Source: Gammaproteobacteria bacterium
Lineage (GTDB): Bacteria; Pseudomonadota; Gammaproteobacteria; Pseudomonadales; Azotimanducaceae
Reading direction: 5' to 3'
NCBI GenBank assembly: GCA_026706665.1
Contig: JAPOYI010000091.1
Span: forward strand, 1 to 34,165
DNA length: 34,165 bases
Shown: piece by piece, positions 14,277 to 22,959 of the stretch
Layout: every line of letters starts with the position of its first letter
Position numbering within the stretch: position 1 is the first letter of the stretch
Notes under the pieces: model-generated
The model's input: only the letters and a program-made list of their open reading frames with translations
Told to the model about the DNA's origin: nothing
Database searches by the model: none
Program-made: the position numbers and the translations under genes

Positions 14277-15314
14277 ATGAAAACCAGTCTGCCGAGCCGC
14301 CGAACGTTCGTACAACTCCTCGCGATGCTGGCCGCGGGCGGCCAGGCCCTGTGGCAGACGCGCGATGTCCACGCAGCCATCGAGACGGCGAAAGACGCCG
14401 CTCCCGACGCAGTCCCCTGGCCAACAATGACCTACCGGACCCTGGGCCGCACCGGCTACAACGCCAGCCGGCTCGTGTTCGGGTGCGGCGCCGCGCTGTC
14501 CAGGCAACCCCAGGACGCGTTGCTCGAACGCGCCTTCGAGGCGGGCGTTAACGTCTTCGACGTCGGAACCAGCCGCTACTACCGGGCCGCCGAGCGCAAC
14601 ATGCGGAGCTTCGTCGCGCGCCATCGCGACGATATCTTCCTGATTTCAAAGGCAATGACCGGGATTGATGCGGGTCCCGAGGACGAGATGTCAGTGGCCG
14701 ATGCACGCGGGGCGGCGAAGTCGTGGACGGCGTTGATGGAGGAAAGCCTGTCGGAACTCGACACCGACCATGTGGACGCCTACTACCAGATGGGCGCGAA
14801 CAATCCGCGCATGGTCCGCTCCGAAGAGATGTACGAGGCCTTCCTCGCCGCCAGGCAGGCCGGAAAGGTGTCCCACTACGGCGTCAGCACGCACGAAAAC
14901 GCGGCCCGCGTGCTCGAGGCCGCGACGGAGAGCGGGTGGTTCAGTCTCGCCATGATCGCCGTGACCCCCGCCGGCTGGTACGACTGGAAGAGTCGCAACA
15001 TCCTCGACGGCACCCCCGACATGAAGGCGATTCGACCGATGCTCGACAAGGCGCGCGCCGCCGGCATTGGTCTGATCGGCATGAAGGCGGGACGCCTGCT
15101 CGCCGGCCGCGGATGGCTCGGTCAAGGCAATCTCAAGGCGTTCGACTCCCACTACAACGAAAAGCTGCTCCGCGCGGAACTCTCGGACTTCCAGCGCAGC
15201 TACGCCTACGTGCTGGAAAACGGTCTCGACGTTGTCAACGCGGACATGCAGAGCTATGCCGCATTGAAGGAGAACTACGCGGCGGCCGCCACGGCGGAAC
15301 AGTACGTCGCGTGA
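14277..15314 (+). CDS. Tat-exported aldo/keto reductase-like protein
   Basis: A 345-residue aldo/keto reductase fold with an N-terminal twin-arginine signal: SRRTFVQLLAMLAA (about 7-20), then a likely cleavage after VHA near residue 33. It should fold with NADP(H) before export. Of the family tetrad, Asp (FDVGTSRYY), Tyr and Lys (LISKAM) are present, but the His expected after the next strand is replaced (DAYYQMGANN where relatives have ..LLH). The His normally orients the carbonyl, so activity may be altered. Its stop overlaps the GTG start of the amidase (GTGA), so the two are co-translated and may act in one pathway. Confidence 0.85.
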   Translation: MKTSLPSRRTFVQLLAMLAAGGQALWQTRDVHAAIETAKDAAPDAVPWPTMTYRTLGRTGYNASRLVFGCGAALSRQPQDALLERAFEAGVNVFDVGTSRYYRAAERNMRSFVARHRDDIFLISKAMTGIDAGPEDEMSVADARGAAKSWTALMEESLSELDTDHVDAYYQMGANNPRMVRSEEMYEAFLAARQAGKVSHYGVSTHENAARVLEAATESGWFSLAMIAVTPAGWYDWKSRNILDGTPDMKAIRPMLDKARAAGIGLIGMKAGRLLAGRGWLGQGNLKAFDSHYNEKLLRAELSDFQRSYAYVLENGLDVVNADMQSYAALKENYAAAATAEQYVA

Positions 15315-16744
15315 GCGACGACGATCTCTGTGTCGCCCCCGCGACGGAACTCGCGGCGTGGGTCCGGGAGAAGCGGGTCTCGCCGACGGAGATCGTCCGT
15401 GCGGTGCTCGACCGCATCGATCGCCTCGACGCCGGCATCAACGCCTTCGCCCAACTGACACCGGACCTCGCCCTCGAGATGGCGGACAACGCGGAGAAGG
15501 CGGTAGCCCGCGGGGAGGCAACGGGCGTGCTGCATGGCGTCCCCGTAACCATCAAGGACCTGTTCGACATCGAGGGGCTCCCGACGGAACGGGGTTCGTT
15601 CGCCCTGGCGAAGCACATCGCGGACAGCGATTCGCCGGTCACCGAGCGCCTGAAGGGTGCGGGTGCCGTGATCATCGGCAAGACCACCACCTCCGAGTTC
15701 GGCTGGACCGGGATGAGCCGTTCTCCCCGCACCGGCATCACCCACAACCCCTGGAAGCGCGGCTTCAATGCCGGCGGGTCGTCGGCCGGCGCGGCCGCGG
15801 CAGCAGCGATCAGTTTCGGTCCGCTGCACCAGGGTTCCGACGGCGCCGGGTCCATCCGGATGCCGTCGCATTTCTGCGGCGTCTTCGGCCTCAAGCCCAC
15901 CTGGGGACGGATACCCCAAGTGCCGGTGCGCAACAGCGATAACGTCTCCCATGTCGGACCGCTTTCGCGGACCGTGGCGGACGCCGCGCTGTTCCTCGAC
16001 GCGACCGCCGGCGTCCATCCGTTCGATCACACGAGTCTCACGGACTCGGGCGACACGTTCTCCGCGGCCCTCACGGGAGACCTCGGGGAACTGAAGATCG
16101 CCTTCAGCCCCGACCTCGGCCACGCCAGGGTCGACAGGGAGGTGGCGGACCTGGTCGAGCGGGCCGCACGCGATTTCGAATCATTCGGATGCCGCGTCGA
16201 CGACGTCCAGCCGTCCTGGGGCAAGGATGGGCCGGAGATCGCGCGGTTCTTCTGGGCGGTCCACGAGTCGCCGCTCGCGGTACACCTCGAAGGTTTCGAG
16301 GACAGCATGGACCCGGGTCTGGTCGCCTGCATCCGCGCCGGCAGCGGACACAGCGCGGAAACCTATCTCGCCATGCGCGCCCGCAAGCTCGATTACATCG
16401 AACGCATGCACCGGTTCATGGCCGACCGGGATCTCCTGCTGACACCGTCGGTCTCGGTTGCCGCGTTCCCCGCCGCAAGGCTGCAACCGGAACACTGGCC
16501 CGCGCATCCCTGGGACTGGCTCTCCTGGTCGGAGTTCTGCTACCCCTTCAACATGAGTGGTCTGCCCGCAGCGAGTGTGCCCTGCGGCTTTACCGACGCT
16601 GGCCTCCCCGTCGGACTGCAGATCGTCGGCAAGCGCGCCGCCGACAGCCTGGTGCTGCGTGCCGCGACCGCCTTCGAACGGGCACGGCCTTGGGTAAAAC
16701 ATCTCCCGCCAAACGCGGAAAGCCAGAAAAGCCCAGTGTCCTAG
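15311..16744 (+). CDS. amidase signature family hydrolase
   Basis: Hydrolyses an amide using the Ser-cisSer-Lys triad: K82 (VPVTIKDLF), S158 in GGSSAG (155-160) and nucleophile S181 in GSDGAGSIRMP; all are present although GG is GA in two places. The 477-residue length is normal, and the protein contains the typical CGVFGLKPTWGRIP and C-terminal GLPVGLQIVGKRAADSLVLRA segments. The GTG at 15311 overlaps the stop of the aldo/keto reductase. The stop TAG (16742-16744) is formed by the CTAG that begins the right 121-bp repeat, so the last few codons (about SQKSPVS) may not be original. It is cytoplasmic; the substrate is unknown. Confidence 0.9.
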   Translation: MSDDDLCVAPATELAAWVREKRVSPTEIVRAVLDRIDRLDAGINAFAQLTPDLALEMADNAEKAVARGEATGVLHGVPVTIKDLFDIEGLPTERGSFALAKHIADSDSPVTERLKGAGAVIIGKTTTSEFGWTGMSRSPRTGITHNPWKRGFNAGGSSAGAAAAAAISFGPLHQGSDGAGSIRMPSHFCGVFGLKPTWGRIPQVPVRNSDNVSHVGPLSRTVADAALFLDATAGVHPFDHTSLTDSGDTFSAALTGDLGELKIAFSPDLGHARVDREVADLVERAARDFESFGCRVDDVQPSWGKDGPEIARFFWAVHESPLAVHLEGFEDSMDPGLVACIRAGSGHSAETYLAMRARKLDYIERMHRFMADRDLLLTPSVSVAAFPAARLQPEHWPAHPWDWLSWSEFCYPFNMSGLPAASVPCGFTDAGLPVGLQIVGKRAADSLVLRAATAFERARPWVKHLPPNAESQKSPVS

Positions 16745-16861
16745 CGAGGCTTCGCCTCAGACCGACAAGGCATGTGCTCAAGACTACAAGATATTGATCT
16801 TGCTCGACATTTTTGACTATGCAACCCAACTGTAAACATAAGTCGCGCTCAAGGAATCTAG
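16741..16861 (-). repeat. 121-bp inverted-repeat partner, right copy
   Basis: The exact reverse complement of 1164-1284, bounded by CTAG at each end. It supplies the stop codon of the amidase and ends eight bases before the likely start of the purine permease. With its partner it encloses 1285-16740. Recombination between the copies would invert that 15.5-kb block. Confidence 0.9.
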
Positions 16862-16869
16862 TGACTTAC

Positions 16870-18120
16870 ATGCTAGTCCTTGATCAATACTCCAGGTTAC
16901 CCGAACGCGGTTCGGACCTTCGCACCGAACTCCGGGCGGGACTCGCCACCTTCCTGACGATGGCCTACATCGCCTTCGTCAACCCGCAGATCCTCGACGA
17001 TGCCGGCATGCCCTTCGAAGGCGGTCTTCGTCGCGACTTGCGTCGCCGCGGCGATCAGCACTCTCATCATGGGCCTCTACGCCAAATACCCCGTGGCGCT
17101 GGCTCCGGGCATGGGCCTGAACGCATTCTTCAGCTATGTCGTCGTACTCGAGCTGGGATATCCCTGGGAAGTCGCCCTCGGCGCGGTGTTCGTCTCCGGC
17201 GTCCTGTTCGTCGTGCTGAGCGTACTGCCAGTACGGCGCTGGATCATCGACGCCATCCCGTTCGGACTGAAGATGGGGATCTCGGCGGGCATCGGGTTTT
17301 TCCTCGGCATCATCGCGCTCAAGAACGCAGGCATCATCACCGCGAGCCCCGCCACCCTGGTGACCTCCGGCGATCTGCTGGAAGCCGCTCCCATTCTTGC
17401 GCTGCTAGGCTTTTTGCCTGATCGTCGCCCTGGCGGCGCGCCGCATTCCCGGCGCCACGATCATCGGCGTGCTCGGCGTCACCGCGGCAGGGATCGCCAT
17501 GGGCGTCTCCGAGTGGCACGGACTGTTGGCGGCGCCGCCCGATCCCACGCCGACACTGCTCGCTCTGGACATTGCCGGAGCGCTCCAGGTCGGCATGATC
17601 AGCATCATCCTGACGTTCCTGATCGTCGACCTGTTCGACACGACGGGCACGCTGATCGGCGTTGCCAAACAGGCGAACCTGCTCGACGCGGACGGGCGCC
17701 TGCCGGGGATCAAACGGGCGGTGATCGCCGACTCCACTGGAACCGTGGCCGGCACCCTGCTCGGGACGTCGTCGGTGACCAGCTACATCGAGAGCGGGGC
17801 CGGCACGAGCGCCGGTGGACGCACGGGCCTGACGGCGGTCGTGGTGGCCGCCCTGTTCCTGCTCTGCCTCTTCTTCGCGCCCCTGGCCCAATCGATCCCC
17901 GCCCACGCGACCGCGCCGGCCATCCTCTACGTCGCCTGCCTGATGGCAAGGGCGCTGGTGGACATCGACTGGTCGGAGATCACGGAGTCGGCTCCCGCCG
18001 TGATCACGGCGATCGCCATTCCGCTGACGTTCTCCATCGCCGACGGCATCGGGTTCCTCACCTACGTCGCCGTCAAGCTCCTGGCCGGGCGTTTCCGCGA
18101 CTGCTCGCCCGCCCTGATTG
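16870..18120 (+). pseudogene. NCS2/AzgA-type purine permease, frameshifted
   Basis: An integral membrane purine (adenine/guanine/hypoxanthine) permease spread over three frames. Frame 1 gives MLVLDQYSRLP...LTMAYIAFVNPQILDDAGMPFE; it breaks at about 17018-17023, where an extra G turns the expected GAAGCGGTC into GAAGGCGGTC. Frame 2 then reads AVFVATCVAAAIS through LLEAAPILALLGF. It breaks at a five-T run (about 17411-17416), where four Ts would restore the frame. Frame 3 continues LIVALAARRIPGATIIG to KLLAGRFRDCSPAL near 18117. The usual last strand is then lost and GC content drops. Both lesions are one-base insertions, so sequencing error is possible. The 121-bp repeat ends directly before its start, so its promoter is probably replaced. 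Confidence 0.85.
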
Positions 18121-18227
18121 GGAGCAAAGAAGTACTGCACCATCTTCCTCCTCTACACCAATTCGGTTGTCTTTACCGTCTAGCCCTGACTACCCTAAAC
18201 GACTTAGGGACACCGCAAATCGACTTT

Positions 18228-18247
18228 TACTGTTATTATATACAGTA
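18228..18247. promoter_or_regulatory. LexA (SOS) box upstream of the three-Cys/tcmP operon
   Basis: TACTGTTATTATATACAGTA matches the enterobacterial LexA consensus TACTGTATATATATACAGTA at 17 of 20 positions, with perfect CTGT-N8-ACAG arms and an all-AT centre. It ends 49 bases before the ATG of the three-Cys gene, and TATATA or TATTAT inside it can serve as the -10. LexA bound here would block transcription until DNA damage. The rest of 18121-18296 is AT-richer than the flanks and holds no other gene I can see. Confidence 0.8.
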
Positions 18248-18296
18248 CCTGAGAGGCGGCGATTGACTATCAACGCAGGCTACGGAGGATGCCGGT

Positions 18297-19058
18297 ATGG
18301 CTGACAAATCCGCCATTGAATGGACCGACGCAACGTGGAACCCGGTCACTGGCTGCACCAAGATCACCCGTGGATGCGACAACTGCTACGCCGCCCGTTT
18401 CGCAGAGCGATGGCGTGGCATCAGAGGGCATCCCTACGAGCAAGGCTTTGACCTGCGCCTTTGGCCGTCGCGACTTGACCAGCCATCGCGATGGCGAAAA
18501 CAACGGATGATTTTTGTGAATTCCATGAGCGACCTCTTCCATCGCCGGATTCCGCGTGAGTTCATTGACGCGGTGTTCGACGAGATGGAGCGCGCCAACC
18601 AGCACATCTACCAAGTTCTCACCAAGCGTAGTTCCTTGATGCGAAACTATTTGCGCTTCCGCTATGCGAATCACCAGGTGCCCGAACACATTTGGTGCGG
18701 CGTATCAGTCGAAGACGCCAATGGGACAGCTCGGATTCAGCACCTCCAAGCGGTTCCCGCTGCCGTTCGATTTCTTTCGATAGAGCCGCTCCTGGGTTCC
18801 GTCGGAGATCTCAACCTTGACGGAATCTCGTGGGTGATTGTTGGCGGCGAAAGCGGGCCCAATTCCCGCCCGTTGCGCCTTGAGTGGGTCCGTAGCGTTC
18901 GGGACCAATGTGCTTCCGCAAACGTTCCCTTCTTCTTCAAGCAATGGGGAGGGCGAACACCCAAAGCAGGAGGACGGGAACTGGAAGGCGTGGAGCACAA
19001 CGCAATGCCGGGGCAATACATGGAGGACGACCTTCGTGTCATTCAAGTGGCATCCTGA
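18297..19058 (+). CDS. three-Cys-motif protein, phage Gp37/Gp68 (DUF5131) family
   Basis: A 253-residue protein of the Gp37/Gp68 family, of unproven biochemistry; the family is thought to be related to radical-SAM enzymes because of its cysteine cluster. Here the three cysteines are C20, C27 and C30 (TGCTKITRGCDNCYA). Other conserved blocks are IEWTDATWNPVTGC at the start, IFVNSMSDLFH near 72-82, LTKRS near 108-112, IWCGVSVED near 133-141, FLSIEPLLG near 160-168, VIVGGESG near 181-188, and FFFKQWGG near 212-219. It is full length with no damage. GGAGG lies eight bases before the ATG. It overlaps the start of tcmP by 23 bases, the standard arrangement for this pair. GC is lower than in neighbouring core genes, suggesting transfer. 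Confidence 0.9.
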   Translation: MADKSAIEWTDATWNPVTGCTKITRGCDNCYAARFAERWRGIRGHPYEQGFDLRLWPSRLDQPSRWRKQRMIFVNSMSDLFHRRIPREFIDAVFDEMERANQHIYQVLTKRSSLMRNYLRFRYANHQVPEHIWCGVSVEDANGTARIQHLQAVPAAVRFLSIEPLLGSVGDLNLDGISWVIVGGESGPNSRPLRLEWVRSVRDQCASANVPFFFKQWGGRTPKAGGRELEGVEHNAMPGQYMEDDLRVIQVAS

Positions 19059-20286
19059 CGAACCTCCGCCTCAGATCGAGCCTCACAGCAAGGCAAAGCT
19101 GACCGTCCTGCGAAGCTATCTTCGCGCCTAATTCGATCGCCTCAACGTCAATCCTCAGAGGGAGGAATTCAAGCTTGACCTTGTAGACGGTTTCGCGGGC
19201 GGAGGTGTGTTCACGGACGGCAACGCAACTCTGTCCGGCACTCCGATCATCATGCTGGAGGAGACCGCTGCCGCAAGAGAACGAGTCAACGAAGGGCGTA
19301 TCAAACCTCTGAATATCGATTGCAAGTTCTACTTCGTTGATAAGGAGCGCGCACACACTGACCACCTGCGTATGGCACTTCGTGAGCGTGAGTATCGCGT
19401 GGACGGAGATAGCATCGCAGTCCGAACTGGACTGTTCGAGGATGAGGTTGAGCGAATTCTCGAGTCTATCCGCCAGAGACAGCCTCGGGCTGGACGAGCC
19501 ATTTTCCTGTTGGATCAAACAGGGTTTTCCCAAGTCGAACTGGCCCTCGTATCTCGCATCTTTTCCGAGCTTCCGGCCTCCGAGGTCATTCTCACCTTCG
19601 CAGCTGATGCTCTCATCAACCATCTAGCCGAGACGCCACAGATCGCCAAGGCCGTCGCTCCCCTGCAACTGACGACGTCGCAGATTAGGAAGTACATAGA
19701 AGATCGAGATGGAGACACGGGCAGAGCACTCGTACAACGGGCTCTTCGCGATCACACACGGATCACGACTGGAGCTGCCTACGACACTCCTTTCTTCATC
19801 CGCCCTCATCATTCGAGACGAGCATTGTGGTTCCTGCACCTTTCAAGGCATCCGACGGCCCGAGACGTCATGATTCAACGTCATTGGGATGTGCAGAACA
19901 CCTTTGAACACTATGGGCGCGGCGACTTCGGGATGTTGGGATGGGACGCTCTGAGGGACTCAGGCACTCTACCCTTGTTCCAGTTCCGAGAACTCGATGC
20001 GATGGAGCTGCACAATCAACTCTTGGATTCGCTCCCTCGAGAACTTTTCGCTCTCGCGTCAGATCAGCCCGTTACTATGGACGCAGTACGGCACGCCCTT
20101 GCAAACCGCACGGCCGCTCGCTTCTCCGACCTCGACCAAGTCATCCTGCAGCTATTTCGCGAGAAAGAATTCGAGATCCTAAATCCAGAGGGCAACGTGC
20201 GCTCTCGCGCCCTGACACGACTTCGGTCGACGGACAGAATTGCCCTGCCGTCAATCTCCCTGCTTCCCGGACTATCTCGTCTCTAG
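19036..20286 (+). pseudogene. tcmP: three-Cys-motif partner protein TcmP, in-frame stop at codon 32
   Basis: TcmP proteins accompany Gp37/Gp68-type three-Cys proteins; their function is unknown. The natural start is GTG at 19036, with GGAGG eight bases upstream. The reading frame runs VSFKWHPDEPPPQIEPHSKA..YLRA, meets TAA at 19129-19131 (a Tyr codon is expected), then continues FDRLNV...LDLVDGFAGGGVFTDG, the typical nucleotide-binding-like VDGFAG block, and on to a normal C-terminus (DQVILQLFREKEFEIL). One base change explains the stop. The remaining 384 codons are undamaged. No ATG, GTG or TTG lies between the stop and VDGFAG; a GTG at 19207 would remove it. The 224 bases after the gene contain an open frame without recognisable similarity. 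Confidence 0.85.
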
Positions 20287-20510
20287 GACGAATACGGACA
20301 GACAGTGGGCGATCGGATACTCGCCAACCGGTGTTTACCTAAAGCGTCTGCTACCACTGGGCGACCCAGACAAATCAAGACACCTTGTAGTCGCGTGCTT
20401 GGTTCTGGACACCATTTGGAAGTTTGAGGACTTTCTCCGATGCGTAAACGGAGACTCGGGGATGGGAGCCAAGCAGATCAGTCTCGATAGAACGGTCGTT
20501 TGAGCAGGAG

Positions 20511-20930
20511 CTACGGCAATACCACCACCGCGTGACCCGGACAGGTCGGGACGCCGTCCTGGTTGACCACGTTGATCTCGAGACGCACGCGCTGCTCGCC
20601 GTCCTCGATCACCTTCTCCGTGACCTCGCCCACGACGGTCAGCACATCGTCCTTGCAGTTGAGCACGCGATGCTGGCAGCCGGCCTCGCGCACGATCCCC
20701 TCGTCGCCAATCCAGTCGTGCAGCGCGTTCACGATATAGGCGTAGCGAAGATTTCCCATGCCGAAAGCCCCCTTCGGGTTGCCGGCGGCGCGCCCCGCCT
20801 CGTCGTCCATATGGAACGGCACGAACTCGTGGTTGACGGCGGCGTACCGGTTCCATTCCGGAAAGCTCGTCTTGCGCGACCAATCCGGAAGCCGGTCGCC
20901 CACCTCGATGTCCTTGAATCGCAAGCTCAT
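20511..20930 (-). CDS. MaoC-like hot-dog hydratase subunit
   Basis: A 139-residue single hot-dog protein of the MaoC dehydratase family, which adds or removes water on an enoyl-CoA-type thioester. Visible features: FKDIEVGDRLPDW at the N-terminus, the active-site region YAAVNHEFVPFHMDDE with the conserved His, GAFGMGN, and a closing strand pair GEVTEKVIEDGEQRVRLEINVVNQDG. GAGGAG lies seven bases before the ATG at 20930. It follows the other hydratase gene after 10 bases; the two probably form one heteromeric double-hot-dog enzyme. Confidence 0.85.
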   Translation of the reverse strand: MSLRFKDIEVGDRLPDWSRKTSFPEWNRYAAVNHEFVPFHMDDEAGRAAGNPKGAFGMGNLRYAYIVNALHDWIGDEGIVREAGCQHRVLNCKDDVLTVVGEVTEKVIEDGEQRVRLEINVVNQDGVPTCPGHAVVVLP

Positions 20931-20940
20931 CGACGTCTCC

Positions 20941-21435
20941 TCAAAAACGCACACCGATGGACAGGCGCGTCCGCACATGTTCGTCGTTCTGGTTGCGCCA
21001 CTCGATCTCGGAGCGCGCGAAGAGCGTGTGCCCGAGCCGGCCTTCCTGCTCCCACCAGCCGATGAGGCGGCTACGCTCCGTGATCGCATCACCCGGGCGC
21101 ATGGGCGCCCCGTAGGTATCCGTCTGGCCACCGTTCATCCCGGTCACAGCGGAGCCATCGGGGCGCTGTCCCCTCATGCTCAGTCTGGCCGATGGACCCC
21201 GGTCGAAGGACCACGCGAAGGGATTGAAGTCGGGCGGCGCGATGATTCCGCCCCAACGGGTTGTCGCTGCGTATTCCGGATCCCAATAAATGCGCGGGGG
21301 TTTCTCCGGATAGAACGTGGCTATCGACCAGCGTCGGATATCCGTCTCGGTGATGGGCGGCGAGGTGCGCTTCTCTCCCCACTTGCCCTGCGCCTCGCGC
21401 ATCGTGTCCGTGACATAGGTCACACCGCCGCTCAT
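20941..21435 (-). CDS. FAS1-like/MaoC N-terminal hydratase subunit
   Basis: A 164-residue protein resembling the N-terminal half of double-hot-dog acyl-CoA hydratases: a lead helix (ITETDIRRWSIATFYPE), RIYWDPEYAATTRWGGIIAPPDFNPFAW, then GGQTDTYGAPMRPGDAITERSRLIGWWEQEGRLG. Such halves bind the CoA thioester while the MaoC half supplies catalysis; the gene pair order here is standard. The ATG at 21435 is the best start by alignment sense, but the ribosome site is weak and a second Met lies 11 codons downstream. The frame is open to 21882, which is probably GC-driven. Confidence 0.75.
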   Translation of the reverse strand: MSGGVTYVTDTMREAQGKWGEKRTSPPITETDIRRWSIATFYPEKPPRIYWDPEYAATTRWGGIIAPPDFNPFAWSFDRGPSARLSMRGQRPDGSAVTGMNGGQTDTYGAPMRPGDAITERSRLIGWWEQEGRLGHTLFARSEIEWRNQNDEHVRTRLSIGVRF

Positions 21436-21661
21436 GGCCCGGTCGCCGCCACCGGCACCAGTGTCCTGGTGCGGATGATTCCCGATATGTCCTTCATTTC
21501 GGGGCCAGAAGTCTACTGCATTCGCCAACGGACGGAGAAACTGCGCAAGCGATTCGCCCCTCATAAAAGCGTGTTCGCCTACGGCAAATCCGGAAATGTC
21601 CCAATTGCGGCAGACCGCCCCAAGGCCAGAATGGCGACATGGTCGCGTTCGACAAATCTGA

Positions 21662-21844
21662 CGCATCAATCCGAGCCGGGTGCTCGGCATCCAAATGTAC
21701 CTCGAGGGATCGGAATTGCGGCTATTCGACCCTGCAACGGGGCGCGATCTGCGCACCCACGAAGAGGCGGAACGCGCCGTAACGGAGGCGCAACGCGAAA
21801 TTGCCGAGTTGAGAGAGCAGATCCGCGGCCTGACGGGAGAATGA
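21662..21844 (+). pseudogene. C-terminal remnant of a Uma2-family nuclease
   Basis: An open stretch after an in-frame TGA encodes SRVLGIQMYLEGSELRLFDP, ATGRDLRTHEEAERAV and a coiled-coil tail REIAELREQIRGLTGE, the usual C-terminus of Uma2 (DUF820, PD-(D/E)XK) proteins. The catalytic PD..EXK part is absent upstream; 21436-21661 shows no matching frame. It is on the strand opposite its neighbours. Confidence 0.6.
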
Positions 21845-21897
21845 ACCGGCACCGGCGCGGGCGCTGACCGCCGCGCTGTCACAGCGGGTCGCGTCGC

Positions 21898-22953
21898 CTA
21901 TCTGAACCCCGCGTTGATCCCGTCAAGGGCGGCTTGGCCCGGGCAGAGCTCCGCCTCGCCCAGCACGCTGAGCGGCGTGTCCACCGTGTCCAGGATCTCG
22001 TGGCAGTCGGTGCCGTCGCTGTCGACGTACAGCAGCCCCGTCACCACCTCCCCGTCCAGGGCGGCCTGCTGCAGGTAGGTCAGCGCACCCGCGCGGTCGT
22101 GCGGATCGTAGTCCTCTTCGAGTTTCCGCAGGTGCAGCCTGGAACCATCCGGCATTTCAACGACCTCGCGCTCGCCGGGCCCATAATCCGCCGTGATTTC
22201 TTCGTGCGGCGAGACAAAGTCGGCCGCGACGACGCTCGCGGCGTGGCTCCGCGTGAATTCGTAGCTCTTGGTGGATCCGTTGTGGTTGTTGAAGGCCACG
22301 CACGGCGAAATCACGTCGATAAAGGCGAAACCCCGGTGCATCAGGCCCGCCTTGATCAGGGGTACGAGCTGGCCCTTGTCGCCGGAGAAACTGCGCGCCA
22401 CGAAGCCGGCGCCGATGTCCAGCGCCATGGATACCAGGTCGATGGGCTCATACAGGTTCGGCACGCCCCGCTTGCTGGTCGATCCCTTGTCGTTGGTGGC
22501 CGAAAACTGGCCCTTGGTAAGGCCGTAGGTGCCGTTGTTGTCGACGATGTAGAGCATGTTGATGCGGCGGCGAACGATGTGCGCGAACTGTCCTATGCCG
22601 ATCGAGGCCGAGTCGCCGTCTCCGGAAACACCGATGCAGTAGAGGCTCCGGTTCGCCAGGTTCGCGCCCGTCGCGACCGATGGCATGCGGCCGTGGACGG
22701 CGTTGAATCCGTGGGAGTTGCCCAGGAAGTAGTTCGGCGTCTTCGACGAACACCCGATGCCGGAGAGCTTTGCAAACCTGTGCGGCGGGATCGCCAGTTC
22801 GGCGCAGGCCTGGATCAGGGCGGCGCTTACGGAGTCATGCCCGCAACCCGCGCACAGCGTGGACACGAGGCCCTCATAGTCGCGGCGGTTCAGACCGATC
22901 TCGTTCAACGGGAGCTGGGGATGGTGGACTTCCGGTTTCGCTACGAATGTCAT
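21898..22953 (-). CDS. korB: 2-oxoacid:acceptor oxidoreductase, beta subunit
   Basis: The ThDP-binding subunit that decarboxylates a 2-oxoacid (2-oxoglutarate is a common substrate) and passes electrons to a ferredoxin. Of 351 residues, the CAGCGH cluster-ligand motif is at 34-39, and the ThDP-Mg motif runs from GDGD (111-114) to VDNN (137-140) followed by TYGLTKGQFS. The length is slightly greater than usual. It is the last of three coupled genes; only six bases separate it from the alpha subunit stop. Substrate assignment is by family, not proof. Confidence 0.88.
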   Translation of the reverse strand: MTFVAKPEVHHPQLPLNEIGLNRRDYEGLVSTLCAGCGHDSVSAALIQACAELAIPPHRFAKLSGIGCSSKTPNYFLGNSHGFNAVHGRMPSVATGANLANRSLYCIGVSGDGDSASIGIGQFAHIVRRRINMLYIVDNNGTYGLTKGQFSATNDKGSTSKRGVPNLYEPIDLVSMALDIGAGFVARSFSGDKGQLVPLIKAGLMHRGFAFIDVISPCVAFNNHNGSTKSYEFTRSHAASVVAADFVSPHEEITADYGPGEREVVEMPDGSRLHLRKLEEDYDPHDRAGALTYLQQAALDGEVVTGLLYVDSDGTDCHEILDTVDTPLSVLGEAELCPGQAALDGINAGFR

Positions 22954-22959
22954 GGTCGG

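Noticed and set aside
18121-18183. Third frameshift giving the permease a normal C-terminus
   Set aside because: Removing a G near 18120 gives a hydrophobic tail ending at 18183, but it does not resemble the usual family end and GC content changes here, so a junction is more likely.
20240-20503. Small gene after tcmP (87 codons)
   Set aside because: The frame overlaps the tcmP end, has no ribosome site and no recognisable similarity; not enough evidence to call it.
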